This document shows, one piece after another, positions 1 to 8,962 of a stretch of 64,000 nucleotides of DNA. Position 1 is the stretch's first letter; each line of letters opens with the position of its first letter. A program made the position numbers and the translations under genes. Source of the DNA: Psychrobacter glaciei (lineage in GTDB: Bacteria > Pseudomonadota > Gammaproteobacteria > Pseudomonadales > Moraxellaceae); assembly GCF_014652895.1 (NCBI RefSeq), contig NZ_BMZR01000001.1, positions 806,001 to 870,000 on the forward strand. Direction: 5' to 3'. Below the pieces are notes generated by a model. That model did no database searches. It was not told where the DNA came from and was given only the letters and a program-made list of their open reading frames with translations.

Positions 1-40
1 TTGCAGACAGTAAAAGTGCGTATTGTTGTATGAAACATAA

Positions 41-186
41 TATAGTCGATACTAAATAAAATGGGTACACGACATTATGATGCGTGACTGGCACAAATTT
101 TTCTTGCTTGCTGTGCCTACGCAGGCAGAAGCTGCAAAAAATTTATACCAGTCACGCTGTCTCTTTTTTATATTGACCTGACTATA
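41..186. repeat. Dispersed palindromic repeat, copy 1 (MITE-like)
   Basis: The unit begins TATAGTCGATACTAAATAAAA and its right end, read on the other strand, begins TATAGTCAGGTCAATATAAAA, so it has imperfect terminal inverted repeats. Inside is a second inverted repeat, GCGTGACTGG...CCAGTCACGC. The core contains CTTGCTTGCTGTGCC, which recurs in the copies near 27.9 kb and 60.1 kb. The outer flanks differ from those two copies, so only the core and the extreme ends are shared. There is no coding capacity. A non-autonomous mobile element is inferred. Confidence 0.7.
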
Positions 187-201
187 AGTAGTTATTAGCG
201 A

Positions 202-558
202 TTAAGTCAGTTGAGTAAATAGCCAAAGCAAACCATTAATCGCAGCAATGCCGACAACCATGCTGACCAATAATTGACGGCTCAAATGATAGACCAATAA
301 TACCAGAAGTAAAGCGCCGATTTGTGCCATTAGTAAATGCAGCTCTGCACTTTGCAGGCCAGTGCGCGCTGATAAATCTTGGTAAGAGAGGCTGGTCAAA
401 ACAAGCAGTACCATCACGGATAACGGCAAGCTTTCATTTAGGCGGTGTAACCATGGCGTATCCAGCAGATTTTTGGGTATCAAGGCGGGAAGGGCGCGAG
501 TGATAAAAGTGACAGCAGCCATGGCAAAGGTAGCAAAAATTAGATAACTACTGGTCAT
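202..558 (-). CDS. azlD: AzlD family branched-chain amino acid transport protein
   Basis: A small hydrophobic protein of 118 aa with about four membrane segments. It has the AzlD signature early in the chain (TFITRALPALIP), followed by an N-terminal-half loop with a conserved ES/LP region. AzlD proteins act with AzlC in the inner membrane to export branched-chain amino acids or their analogues. The gene follows azlC directly and the two reading frames overlap by 11 bp, so they are almost certainly co-translated. The substrate cannot be told from the sequence. Confidence 0.85.
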   Translation of the reverse strand: MTSSYLIFATFAMAAVTFITRALPALIPKNLLDTPWLHRLNESLPLSVMVLLVLTSLSYQDLSARTGLQSAELHLLMAQIGALLLVLLVYHLSRQLLVSMVVGIAAINGLLWLFTQLT

Positions 559-1279
559 GACTTCCTCCTGTTAGGCTGCGTTTGCTCCAAAACCCGCGTG
601 CCAAAATCATTAGCATACAAATGCTAATCGCGACCAATAACAGCCAGTTGCTAGTAAATAAGGAGGCAACGGCTAAAGCAATTACGGCAATACCGATAGG
701 GAAATAGCGCTTGATGCTCTGAAATTGCTCATAAGCCAAAATGACAAATAGACATACTAAGGCAAAATCCAAATGTGGTATTAAGTCACTGAGCGTGCTA
801 CCTATCATCACACCAAGCGTACTCGCTAGCACCCACCAGCTTTGATTAAACAAACTAATAGGTAGGATCAGGGCTTGTCTCGACTCATTGGGTAAACTGG
901 TCATGACTGAAAAAGTCTCATCAGTCAGGGCAAATAAGCAGTATGTTTTGGCCAGTTTTTGTTTCGGTAAATACTGTAGCAATGGCATGCCATAAAATAC
1001 GTGACGCAAGTTAATAGCAGCAATATTTGTCGCAATATTACCAATCGGTAGACCGGCACTTAGCATGGGCAAACAGGCATATTGCGCCGCGCCCGCATAC
1101 AAAACAATACTGAGCATAATTGTTGCCCACACAGGGATGCCAGCAACTTGCGCCAGCACACCAAAGGCGATGCCCGCAGGCAGATAGCCCATCGCGACTG
1201 GCAGGCTCTTCTTAAAGCCTTCTGTCCAATTATAGTGAGCCGCTTGTTGATGATTTAGTTCATTTGAATGAGTAGTCAC
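548..1279 (-). CDS. azlC: AzlC family ABC-independent amino acid exporter subunit
   Basis: A 243 aa integral membrane protein, the usual AzlC length. The N-terminal region has the family pattern GFKKSLPVAMGYLPAGIAFG, and the first transmembrane hairpin carries YAGAAQY and INLRHVFYG. These mark the AzlC large subunit of the branched-chain amino acid export pair. It is the first gene of a two-gene unit, and azlD starts inside its last codons. The region upstream holds no obvious regulator, so the control by an Lrp-like AzlB known in Bacillus is not shown here. Confidence 0.87.
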   Translation of the reverse strand: MTTHSNELNHQQAAHYNWTEGFKKSLPVAMGYLPAGIAFGVLAQVAGIPVWATIMLSIVLYAGAAQYACLPMLSAGLPIGNIATNIAAINLRHVFYGMPLLQYLPKQKLAKTYCLFALTDETFSVMTSLPNESRQALILPISLFNQSWWVLASTLGVMIGSTLSDLIPHLDFALVCLFVILAYEQFQSIKRYFPIGIAVIALAVASLFTSNWLLLVAISICMLMILARGFWSKRSLTGGSHDQ

Positions 1280-1389
1280 ATGACATCCTGATTTTTCTGA
1301 CTGTATTTTTATAATTGATGGTCGGTCTTTATTTGATAAGACTAAGAAAGTCCTATTTTTTAGGTAAATAAATCTTTAGATCATCCATG

Positions 1390-2811
1390 CTAAACATTGG
1401 GCTGTAATTTTTCATAGCTACCGGTTCGATATGCACGGTACAAAAATCCGCCAAGAATAATAAGTCTTAGCAGCAACAAACACCAGACGCTAAGCCAGAT
1501 ACCAGTCATATCCCACTGCTGATACAGTAGCCAACTCAGTGGGAAAAAGACCACTGCCAATATAAGGGCGGCGTTACGAATGACATTACCCGCCGTTAAG
1601 CCAAAGAATATGCCGTCTAACCAATAAGCGCCAACGCCGACCAGCGGTAATAGCACTGCATAAAGATGGTAGTCATAGGCAAGGGCAAAGACTGGTTCAA
1701 TATTGGTCATAAGCTGCAAATAAGTTGGCATGGCAAGCCACCATAGGGCACTTAGCATGATGGCAAGCCCATAGCTGACTACGCCAGTACGTTTGACGAT
1801 AATACGAAACCGTGGCCAATCACGTCGTCCTGCTGCTTGACCGCTCAAGGTCTCAGCGGATACTGCTACGCCATCAAGGGCGAAGGCTGAAATGCTTAAT
1901 ACTTGCAATAAAATAGCATTAGCAGCCAAAATTACATCACCACTTTGCGCAGATAGACGAGTGATCCAAGCAAAGCTTAACGTTAAAATCAACGTGCGGA
2001 TAAAGATATCTTTATTAAGCGAAAATAGCCTAAGCATTTTTTCTTTCGCAAAATGCTTAGGATCAGCTGTAAACAGCGCCGTCCAAGATATCTGCAGATG
2101 TTGACGGCTCAACCATAAGGCCAGTAACACGCCAGACCAAAAGGCGATAGTAGTACCTAGCGCCACACCGACCAACCCCATTTGCAGTCCGTAGACAAAG
2201 AATAGAGTGAGAATAATATTAAGTAGGGCGATAAAGCCTTGTTGGTAGAGCATGTAACGTGTCTTACCTTGACCCGCAAACCAGCCGATAAATGCAAAAT
2301 TCATTAGCTCAGCGATGACGCCCCAAAAACGTACGTCCAAATAAGTTTTGGCAGCAAGTCCACTGTTAGGGTTGGCAGATAAGGCTCTTAAGCCAAAATC
2401 AATCAACCATGGCTTTGCCAACAGTAATAGTGCGCCGATGATGAATGCTAACAATAAGGCACGTTGCAAAATAGACAGCAGTGGTGAAGCAATCAGACTT
2501 GACTGTTTTGTCGTCGTGTTTTCAGCACTGTCAGCATGGCTGACTGATTGTCCCAACGCTTGAGCTGATAGTCCAGATGAAGCGTACTGTAAGAAGTTAA
2601 AACTGACGAGTAACAAAGACAATAACTGTATGGCCAACCCCATACCAGCAAGCTTAGCAGTGTCATTCATATTACCGACAATGGCGGTATCAATCACGCT
2701 TTGTAGCGGCATCGCCAAGTTAGCCAACAATACCGGTAATGCGATGGCGATAATACGCGTATAACGAGTATCAATCGGCGGTATGGAGCGTGATGGCGTG
2801 ACAGTTGGCAT
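1390..2811 (-). CDS. MATE family efflux transporter (DinF-like)
   Basis: A 473 aa protein with about twelve membrane helices in two similar halves, as in the multi-antimicrobial extrusion family. The N-terminal MATE pattern is visible (IALPVLLANLAMPLQSVIDTAIVG), as is the second-half counterpart LILTLSFAWITRLSAQSGD. It resembles the DinF branch, which exchanges Na+ or H+ for organic cations or oxidised compounds across the inner membrane. A soluble insertion of about 20 residues rich in Ser, Thr and Asn lies between helices 2 and 3 (around residues 88-105). It appears to be a single-gene unit, separated from secF by a strong hairpin. Confidence 0.85.
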   Translation of the reverse strand: MPTVTPSRSIPPIDTRYTRIIAIALPVLLANLAMPLQSVIDTAIVGNMNDTAKLAGMGLAIQLLSLLLVSFNFLQYASSGLSAQALGQSVSHADSAENTTTKQSSLIASPLLSILQRALLLAFIIGALLLLAKPWLIDFGLRALSANPNSGLAAKTYLDVRFWGVIAELMNFAFIGWFAGQGKTRYMLYQQGFIALLNIILTLFFVYGLQMGLVGVALGTTIAFWSGVLLALWLSRQHLQISWTALFTADPKHFAKEKMLRLFSLNKDIFIRTLILTLSFAWITRLSAQSGDVILAANAILLQVLSISAFALDGVAVSAETLSGQAAGRRDWPRFRIIVKRTGVVSYGLAIMLSALWWLAMPTYLQLMTNIEPVFALAYDYHLYAVLLPLVGVGAYWLDGIFFGLTAGNVIRNAALILAVVFFPLSWLLYQQWDMTGIWLSVWCLLLLRLIILGGFLYRAYRTGSYEKLQPNV

Positions 2812-2860
2812 TGGTGGCTCGTTTATACTTAATGGCTATGGTTGTAGCAGTATATAAAGA

Positions 2861-2904
2861 TAAAAGCACCCAACACTCATTAGTTATGAGTCAGGTGCTT
2901 TTAT
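2861..2904 (-). terminator. Rho-independent terminator after secF
   Basis: Inverted repeat TAAAAGCACC...GGTGCTTTTA with an inner ACTCAT/ATGAGT stem and a 5-nt loop. A T-rich run follows on both strands. It lies about 90 bp past the secF stop and 50 bp before the MATE gene, so it most likely ends the yajC-secD-secF side on the minus strand. Confidence 0.75.
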
Positions 2905-2990
2905 TTGTAGCTTACTTCCGTACAGTGAAAAACGGATTATAAGCTTGTTTGAATACTCTTTTGTTTAAAGGTTAACTTAACTAAGTTGCT

Positions 2991-4250
2991 TTAAATATTG
3001 TCTTGTTCAAACATTTTTGGGTCATTAAAAGTGACGATTTCTTCTTCAAATTCAGGCTTAACCTTGACCACGAAATCATCACGAGATAGCCCCATACGTA
3101 GTGGAATCGAGCTTGCGATATACGTTGACGAATAAGTACCAGCCAGCAAACCAATGAATAGCGCAACCGAGAACCAATAGAGACCATCACCGCCCAAGAA
3201 TAGCATGGCTAAAACAACCAGTAATACAGTTGAGATAGTCATAATGGTACGACGTAACGTTTCTGTTAATGACAAATCAATCGTTTGACGCGGTGTAATA
3301 CCACGGACGCGGCGGAAGTTTTCACGAATACGGTCATAGACAACAATCGTATCGTTCAAGGAATAACCAATCAAGGCTAAGATAGCTGCCAAAACAGTTA
3401 AGTCAAACGGAAAGCCAAATAGGGCAAAGACACCAATGGTTACGATAGCATCGTGGAAGAGTGACAGCACCGCACCCAAAGACAGCTTGAACTGGAAACG
3501 TAGCGCGACATAACCAAGCATACAGACCAAGGCTAAAACCAGTGACATAACAGAGTTTAAGTAGACTTCATTACCTACTTGGCTACCAATGATATTCACA
3601 TTACTGATTTCAACCGTGTTATTAGGTAATGCTAACGCGGCACTAAGACTAGCATTGAGTCCGTCAATATTGTCAGACTGGGGTGGCAAACGTACCAGTA
3701 ACTCTTGACGTGTGCCAAGATATTGTACGACAGCATCATCAAAGCCATTATCAGCCAAGGCTTTGACCACTTCTACTTGCTCAGCAGGCTGCTCATAACG
3801 TACATCTGCTGAAACACCACCGGTAAAGTCTAAACCTAGATTCAGACCGTTAACGGCAATCGCGATAATACTACCAATCACCATGAGTAACGATAAAATA
3901 GCCATCGGCTTTTCTATCTTCATAAAGGGAATGATACGTTGATTACCAACGGCTTTGATACCGCCTTCAGCTTGTGCAGCAGCGTCCTCAGCGGCATCAC
4001 TCATCAATTGAGTCTGGTCGACAGGCGTACTTGTCTGTGTGGTCAATTCTTGAGCATTTTGACCGCCACGACGCGTTTTGCTTTTGTCTGACTTCACCGT
4101 CGTAGGATTGTTGGTTTTAGTATTACTACCTTTACCATCACGACGCGGTTTGTTACGGCGGCGCGTACTGTTACTGTTTGAATCGCCGTTTGAGCCATTT
4201 CGATCTGGATTATTTTGCTGTTCTAGAGGATTATTCTTATCGATCGCCAT
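2991..4250 (-). CDS. secF: Protein translocase subunit SecF with long N-terminal extension
   Basis: SecF works with SecD and YajC at the SecYEG channel, using the proton motive force to help pull proteins through the inner membrane. Residues from about 115 onward are a normal SecF. They include TM1, the GLDFTGGV motif, the periplasmic P4 domain, and the C-terminal helices with GYSLNDTIVVYDRIRENFR. The first ~105 residues are unusual: hydrophilic, rich in Asn, Ser, Lys and Arg, with RRRNKPRR, and probably disordered in the cytoplasm. The start is well set, since GGAGAAACAT lies just before the ATG and only 9 bp separate it from the secD stop. Confidence 0.95.
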   Translation of the reverse strand: MAIDKNNPLEQQNNPDRNGSNGDSNSNSTRRRNKPRRDGKGSNTKTNNPTTVKSDKSKTRRGGQNAQELTTQTSTPVDQTQLMSDAAEDAAAQAEGGIKAVGNQRIIPFMKIEKPMAILSLLMVIGSIIAIAVNGLNLGLDFTGGVSADVRYEQPAEQVEVVKALADNGFDDAVVQYLGTRQELLVRLPPQSDNIDGLNASLSAALALPNNTVEISNVNIIGSQVGNEVYLNSVMSLVLALVCMLGYVALRFQFKLSLGAVLSLFHDAIVTIGVFALFGFPFDLTVLAAILALIGYSLNDTIVVYDRIRENFRRVRGITPRQTIDLSLTETLRRTIMTISTVLLVVLAMLFLGGDGLYWFSVALFIGLLAGTYSSTYIASSIPLRMGLSRDDFVVKVKPEFEEEIVTFNDPKMFEQDNI

Positions 4251-4259
4251 ATGTTTCTC

Positions 4260-6137
4260 CTAACCGATGCTCAGACGTTTGATAGATTTACGTTTACCGT
4301 AAGCAATTTGTACCAGCGCACGCGTTACCAAAATCGCGGTAAATAGCGAGCTGACAATACCAATCGCTAAGGTGATCGCAAAGCCTTTAATCGGACCTGT
4401 ACCAATCGCAAATAATATAAAGGCGACCAATAAGGTAGTGATGTTGGCATCGAAGATACTACTAAAGGCGCGATCAAAACCCGCCACAATGGCAGATTTT
4501 GGCCGGACGCCATTTGCCAGCTCCTCACGTATCCGCTCAAAAATCAGCACGTTGGCATCGACCGCCATACCGATGGTTAAGACGATACCGGCAATACCGG
4601 GTAGGGTCAGTGATGAGCCTAAAATTGACATAATAGCGATGATGATAATGACGTTAATCGCTAGCGCCACGTTGGCAATGACCCCAAACAGACGATAGAA
4701 AATAATCATGAACGCAAAAACTAACAAGTAACCAACTTGCGTAGAGAAGAGACCTTTATCGATATTTTCTTGACCCAGTGAAGGACCAATAGTGCGTTCT
4801 TCTACAAAGTACATCGGTGCGGCTAATGCGCCTGAACGTAGGAGTAGTGCAAGCTCTGCCGCTTCTGCGCTACTATCAAGACCAGTAATGCGGAAAGAGG
4901 AGCCGAGTACCGCTTGAATATTAGCGCGATTGATGACTTTGGTTTCAGCATAAGGCGTACGTACTTCGACCGTTTCGCCAGTAGCTGAGTCTTCTTCGTA
5001 AGTGATTCTTTGCTTATTTTCAATGAATAGGACGGCCATTTGCTTACCAACAGCAGTACGTGTGGCGGTTTGCATCAGCTTACCGCCAGCACTATCCAGC
5101 GTAATACTTACTTCAGGTGAGCCGCTCTCATCAATACCCGTCTGTGCATTAGTGACTTTATCACCTGTGACGATAGATTGACGCTCTAACAATACCGGTG
5201 GACCATCAAGCGTCTCAAACGGGAATGCTTCGGTACCAGCAGGAGGAATGCCACCCGTGTAGTTTTCACTGTCCTCAGCCACCATACGGAACTCAAGGTT
5301 CGCTGTGCGCCCAAGGACTCGTTTTGCTTCCGCGGTATCTTGTACACCAGGTAATTCAACGACGATACGACTCGCGCCTTGTGATTGTACCAAGGCCTCC
5401 GTGACGCCAAGTTCAGCAATACGATTGCGTAGGGTTGTTAAGTTTTGATTAACCGCATAGCTATTGATTTCGTCTAGCGTTGCATCGTTGTACACCAAAA
5501 TCAGGGCAGGGCCTTGGTCATCAATAGAAGACTGTAGACTAAAAGTATTGCTCATCGAGCCTTGCAAGACATTTTGTGCACGATTACGGGTGTCTGTATC
5601 GGCGAAATGTAGCACGATGCCTTGGTTTTCAGTTTTGATGCCTTTAATAGCAATACGTTCAGCCCGCAGGTCACGGCGTACATCACGGCTGGCACTGGTC
5701 AGGCGTTGATCGAGAGCCTTATCCATGTCAACTTCTAGCACAAAACGCACACCACCACGTAAATCAAGACCGAGCTTCATCGGTCTAGCACCGATATCAC
5801 GTAGCCATTGCGGGGTTGTCTGCGCTAAGTTGAGCGCGACCACATAGTCCTCGCCCAAGTTCTGACGCAGTACTTCCTGTGCTTTGAGCTGATCGACTGG
5901 GTTATCAAGACGTACCAGCGCGCTGTTGCCCTCAAAGGTGCCGTCATGATTGTTCAAACCAGCGTCTTCGAGTAAGCTTTGAGACTGGGTCAAGATACCA
6001 TCAGACAGCTGCGTACCTGCTGCTGCACTAGTAATCTGTACCGCAGGTTCATCAGGATAGAGGTTAGGAGCAGCATACAGACCGGCAATAATTAGCACGA
6101 CGGTAATAAGTAAGTATTTCCAAGCGGGATATTGCAT
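4260..6137 (-). CDS. secD: Protein translocase subunit SecD
   Basis: A 625 aa SecD, the partner of SecF in Sec-dependent export. It has an N-terminal membrane helix (WKYLLITVVLIIAGLYA), the DLRGGVRFVLEVD motif, a large periplasmic P1 domain, and five C-terminal helices. The last helices carry GMAVDANVLIFERIREEL, whose Asp and Arg residues are needed for proton coupling. An upstream in-frame ATG would add 15 residues. The ATG used here follows AAAGAAGTG and gives the standard N-terminus MQYPAWKYLL. It is probably cotranscribed with secF, nine bases downstream. A hairpin separates it from yajC. Confidence 0.95.
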   Translation of the reverse strand: MQYPAWKYLLITVVLIIAGLYAAPNLYPDEPAVQITSAAAGTQLSDGILTQSQSLLEDAGLNNHDGTFEGNSALVRLDNPVDQLKAQEVLRQNLGEDYVVALNLAQTTPQWLRDIGARPMKLGLDLRGGVRFVLEVDMDKALDQRLTSASRDVRRDLRAERIAIKGIKTENQGIVLHFADTDTRNRAQNVLQGSMSNTFSLQSSIDDQGPALILVYNDATLDEINSYAVNQNLTTLRNRIAELGVTEALVQSQGASRIVVELPGVQDTAEAKRVLGRTANLEFRMVAEDSENYTGGIPPAGTEAFPFETLDGPPVLLERQSIVTGDKVTNAQTGIDESGSPEVSITLDSAGGKLMQTATRTAVGKQMAVLFIENKQRITYEEDSATGETVEVRTPYAETKVINRANIQAVLGSSFRITGLDSSAEAAELALLLRSGALAAPMYFVEERTIGPSLGQENIDKGLFSTQVGYLLVFAFMIIFYRLFGVIANVALAINVIIIIAIMSILGSSLTLPGIAGIVLTIGMAVDANVLIFERIREELANGVRPKSAIVAGFDRAFSSIFDANITTLLVAFILFAIGTGPIKGFAITLAIGIVSSLFTAILVTRALVQIAYGKRKSIKRLSIG

Positions 6138-6293
6138 AATCACTTCTTTAAGTTGATAAACTATTGGCGACGCAGGCCACAAGTTAGCAGATGGGAAGTT
6201 AGTGAGAGCAATGGTTGAGTGCTTATTTAGCAGCCGTCATGATGCACCATTGCGATCATCCGCGATGATAATAAAACGTAAAAAGGTAAAGCG

Positions 6294-6327
6294 AAAAGTG
6301 ACCGTAAATCAGATACGGTCACTTTTA
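6294..6327 (-). terminator. Hairpin terminator between yajC and secD
   Basis: A perfect 13-bp inverted repeat AAAAGTGACCGTA / TACGGTCACTTTT with a 7-nt loop, bounded by A and T runs. It lies downstream of yajC and upstream of secD. It could end or attenuate the yajC transcript, making secDF expression partly independent. Confidence 0.7.
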
Positions 6328-6390
6328 TAGCGGTTGCTTTTATAGCTATGACAACTATTCATTAATTATTATCAAAGCTATTGACAATAA

Positions 6391-6717
6391 TTAGACGCTT
6401 TCGATAGTGCCAGCTGGCAATACTGAAATAACAGAAGCACGCTGTACTTTGATATCTGTATTATTGTTTAAGCTAACGACTGCATAATCGCCTTCTAATG
6501 CTTTGATACGACCCATTAGTCCACCAGCAAAGATGATTTCACTACCGACTGTCAACGCATTGACCATAGCACGGTGTTCTTTAGTGCGCTTAGATTGAGG
6601 ACGGATCACTAAGAAGTAAAAAATTGCAAAAAAAGCAACAGGTAATAAGATTTGACCAAATAGTGATGCAGCACCGGCAGTTTCGGCAGCATGGGCCGCT
6701 TGGATAAATAACAACAT
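6391..6717 (-). CDS. yajC: Preprotein translocase subunit YajC
   Basis: A 108 aa single-span membrane protein with the YajC pattern: a short N-terminus, one helix (LPVAFFAIFYFLVIRPQSKR) and a small cytoplasmic domain with GSEIIFAGGLMGRI. YajC associates with SecDF and SecYEG. The gene precedes secD and secF on the same strand, the usual order. A hairpin in the 250-bp gap before secD suggests separate or attenuated transcription. The N-terminal leader (LLFIQAAHAAETAGAAS) is mildly signal-like, as in many YajC proteins. Confidence 0.93.
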   Translation of the reverse strand: MLLFIQAAHAAETAGAASLFGQILLPVAFFAIFYFLVIRPQSKRTKEHRAMVNALTVGSEIIFAGGLMGRIKALEGDYAVVSLNNNTDIKVQRASVISVLPAGTIESV

Positions 6718-7265
6718 AATCTCTCTCAGTGAGTCATAGATAATAATAAATTAAACGCATAGTAACAAAAAATCCTAGACTTGGTAACTGTTAATCATAG
6801 GCTGAGGATGTTTTTCTTAACGTACTGGCATACTAGCAGTCAATATTTATCCCTACAATCTCTTTGGTGTATAAAATAGGGTGTTGTGAAGTGGAGACTG
6901 ACTTGGAATATCTAAGGGTTAAATTCATGCAAACTATGCCTCAGTACCATCAGAATTATGCAATATAATAAGTATGGTCAAGACAATACTATTAAAACTA
7001 TCCATTTTAAGCACCCAGTTGCATTAAAACTATCCGCTTAAAAACAAATAGCGACTTATTGTGCATTCACATCATCAGTGCTACTATCAAAAGACAATGA
7101 TTGCCTGTATTTAGTGCGCTCTACTATTAGGCTATAATTGTATCTAATAGAAGGTATGAGAGCAGCATTACTTGACCATTTAGCACTATCCAGTTTTTTA
7201 TCATAGATGGTTTGCTGTCTGATGTAGTCTGCTAATTATCTTTTTCGATTCCTTTTTTCTCTTTT
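6718..7265. other. Intergenic region upstream of yajC and the CNNM gene
   Basis: A 548-bp divergent spacer with no open frame showing coding character and no RNA gene recognised. ATTAAAACTATCC occurs twice about 36 bp apart (near 6990 and 7026). It presumably holds the promoters of both flanking genes, but no convincing -35/-10 pair could be singled out. Confidence 0.5.
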
Positions 7266-8585
7266 ATGTTTAGGTTACCTAACTTGTCCACCACTTTTAT
7301 GTTTATACCTCGTTTGTGTCGTCCACGCGCTTGTCGTAAAGACGTCTCTGCTGAACCTCCCCCGACGATGCGCCATAACCCTCGCTTAGGCTTGGGCTTC
7401 AAGTCGTTGTCTCTGCTAACTGTATTGACAACTTTTATGTTGCCACAAGCGGTATGGGCGGCTGAGGGCTTAGCAGAACCGACTGCTGCCAGTGTACTGC
7501 TGCTCATATTGTTTGTGCTGATCGCTATTGGCATCTCGTTTATTTGCTCTCTGGCTGAATCTGTTTTGCTGAGCATGACGCCTTCATATATTGCAGATAT
7601 TCAAGAAAACAATCCCAAAAAAGGGCAAATGCTTAAACAGCTAAAAGTTGACAATATCGATCAGTCGCTAGCAGCTATTTTGACCTTGAATACCGCCGCT
7701 CATACACTCGGCTCTATTGGCGCTGGTGCACAGGCCACCATCGTATTTGGTAGTACGTGGTTTGGTGTCTTTTCGGCAATTATGACTTTGGCTATTTTGA
7801 TATTCTCTGAAATTATTCCAAAAACCTTGGGAACGATGTATTGGCGCCGTTTAAGCGGCTTAGTTGCTTACTTTGTGCGCACGATAATTGTTGCACTCTA
7901 CCCAGTCATTTGGTTTTCGGAGCGTCTGACTAAGCTACTGGTACGTGGTAAAGAGACCAATGTGTTTAGCCGTCGTGAGTTTGCTGCGCTTGCTAGTATC
8001 GGTGAAGAGTCTGGACAGATCGACCCACTAGAATCTCGAATTATTCGCAATTTACTCGCATTTGGTGCTATTAAAGTCGAAGATATCATGACGCCGCGTT
8101 CGGTGATGTTGGCGTTTGAAGAAAACAAAACCGTGGCTGAATTGCTGGTTGATCGTCCTAAACTGACTTTTTCACGATTGCCGATTTATGATGGTGACTT
8201 GGACAATATTACCGGCTTTGTCTTAAAAACAGATATGTTGTTGGCGAAAGTCAATCATGCTATGCATAAGCCGTTGACCCAATTTAAACGAGACATCACC
8301 TTTGTATTTTCAAAGATGAAGTTGTTTGATTTATTGGAGCTCATGCTAAAAAATCGTATTCATATCGCCATTACCGTGGGTGAGTACGGTGAAGTAAAAG
8401 GCTTGGTCACCTTAGAAGACGTGTTTGAAACGTTATTGGGTCTTGAGATTGTGGATGAGATAGACCGCGTTGAAGACATGCAGGCGTTAGCACGGCAAAT
8501 GATGGACAGACGCGTAGAGCGTTTGGGCATGAAACTGAGCGATGATGAGCAGTATGAAGACAGTAATACAGAGAGTAAGTTATAG
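7266..8585 (+). CDS. CNNM/DUF21 and CBS-domain membrane protein (hemolysin C/CorC-like)
   Basis: A 439 aa protein with a DUF21 (CNNM) membrane domain at about residues 75-240 and a tandem CBS pair at about 250-375, including VEDIMTPRSVMLAF and GLVTLEDVFETLLGLEIVDE. Family members are linked to Mg2+ or other divalent cation efflux, with CBS domains sensing nucleotide-bound metal. The C-terminal CorC/HlyC domain of longer homologues is absent. The start is uncertain. ATG at 7266 lacks a ribosome binding site. ATG at 7368 would give a signal-like N-terminus (MRHNPRLGLGFKSL...PQAVWA) but has no better site. Confidence 0.85.
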   Translation: MFRLPNLSTTFMFIPRLCRPRACRKDVSAEPPPTMRHNPRLGLGFKSLSLLTVLTTFMLPQAVWAAEGLAEPTAASVLLLILFVLIAIGISFICSLAESVLLSMTPSYIADIQENNPKKGQMLKQLKVDNIDQSLAAILTLNTAAHTLGSIGAGAQATIVFGSTWFGVFSAIMTLAILIFSEIIPKTLGTMYWRRLSGLVAYFVRTIIVALYPVIWFSERLTKLLVRGKETNVFSRREFAALASIGEESGQIDPLESRIIRNLLAFGAIKVEDIMTPRSVMLAFEENKTVAELLVDRPKLTFSRLPIYDGDLDNITGFVLKTDMLLAKVNHAMHKPLTQFKRDITFVFSKMKLFDLLELMLKNRIHIAITVGEYGEVKGLVTLEDVFETLLGLEIVDEIDRVEDMQALARQMMDRRVERLGMKLSDDEQYEDSNTESKL

Positions 8586-8844
8586 CGTTGTCATTGATGC
8601 GCCAGACATTGGGCTTCTGAGTCATGACAGTACAGTTGACGTATGGTCAGTGCTTTAGAGCAATAAGTGCTGTAGGGTAATAAAGGTGTAAGGCGTTCAT
8701 AGTAAAATGATATTCGCAATAATTACACAGGGTGTCACATGGCTGTGAGAATTGAGTGATAGGCTAAAATCACTAACAAAGTATGCTGTTAAAAGTTTTA
8801 AGCAAACGCGTTAATAAAAGGTTAGCGTCCAGCGGGGCGTTATA

Positions 8845-8878
8845 TTTGTCATATCTTTTTATATTGAACTGACTATAG
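8845..8878. repeat. Solo end of the TATAGTC-type repeat
   Basis: TTTTTATATTGAACTGACTATA closely matches the right end of the repeat at 41-186 (TTTTTATATTGACCTGACTATA). No intact partner end is clear upstream, although CATAGTAAAATGATATTCG near 8697 could be a decayed left end. It lies just upstream of the secreted NTF2-like gene. Confidence 0.45.
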
Positions 8879-8962
8879 CCATCTATAATTAAATAGTAAA
8901 CAGGTGCTAAACGTCAATTAATGCCAACGACAACAACGAAAACGGTATCGTTAAGGATTATC

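Noticed and set aside
4078..4263. Open frame on the plus strand within secF
   Set aside because: It is the antisense of the low-complexity SecF N-terminal extension, with no binding site or family likeness.
7232..7576. Minus-strand frame overlapping the start of the CNNM gene
   Set aside because: Basic, low-complexity translation with no recognisable domain. The plus-strand CNNM gene explains the region.
8407..8625. Minus-strand frame at the end of the CNNM gene
   Set aside because: Antisense to the CBS-domain gene, without ribosome binding site or conserved sequence.
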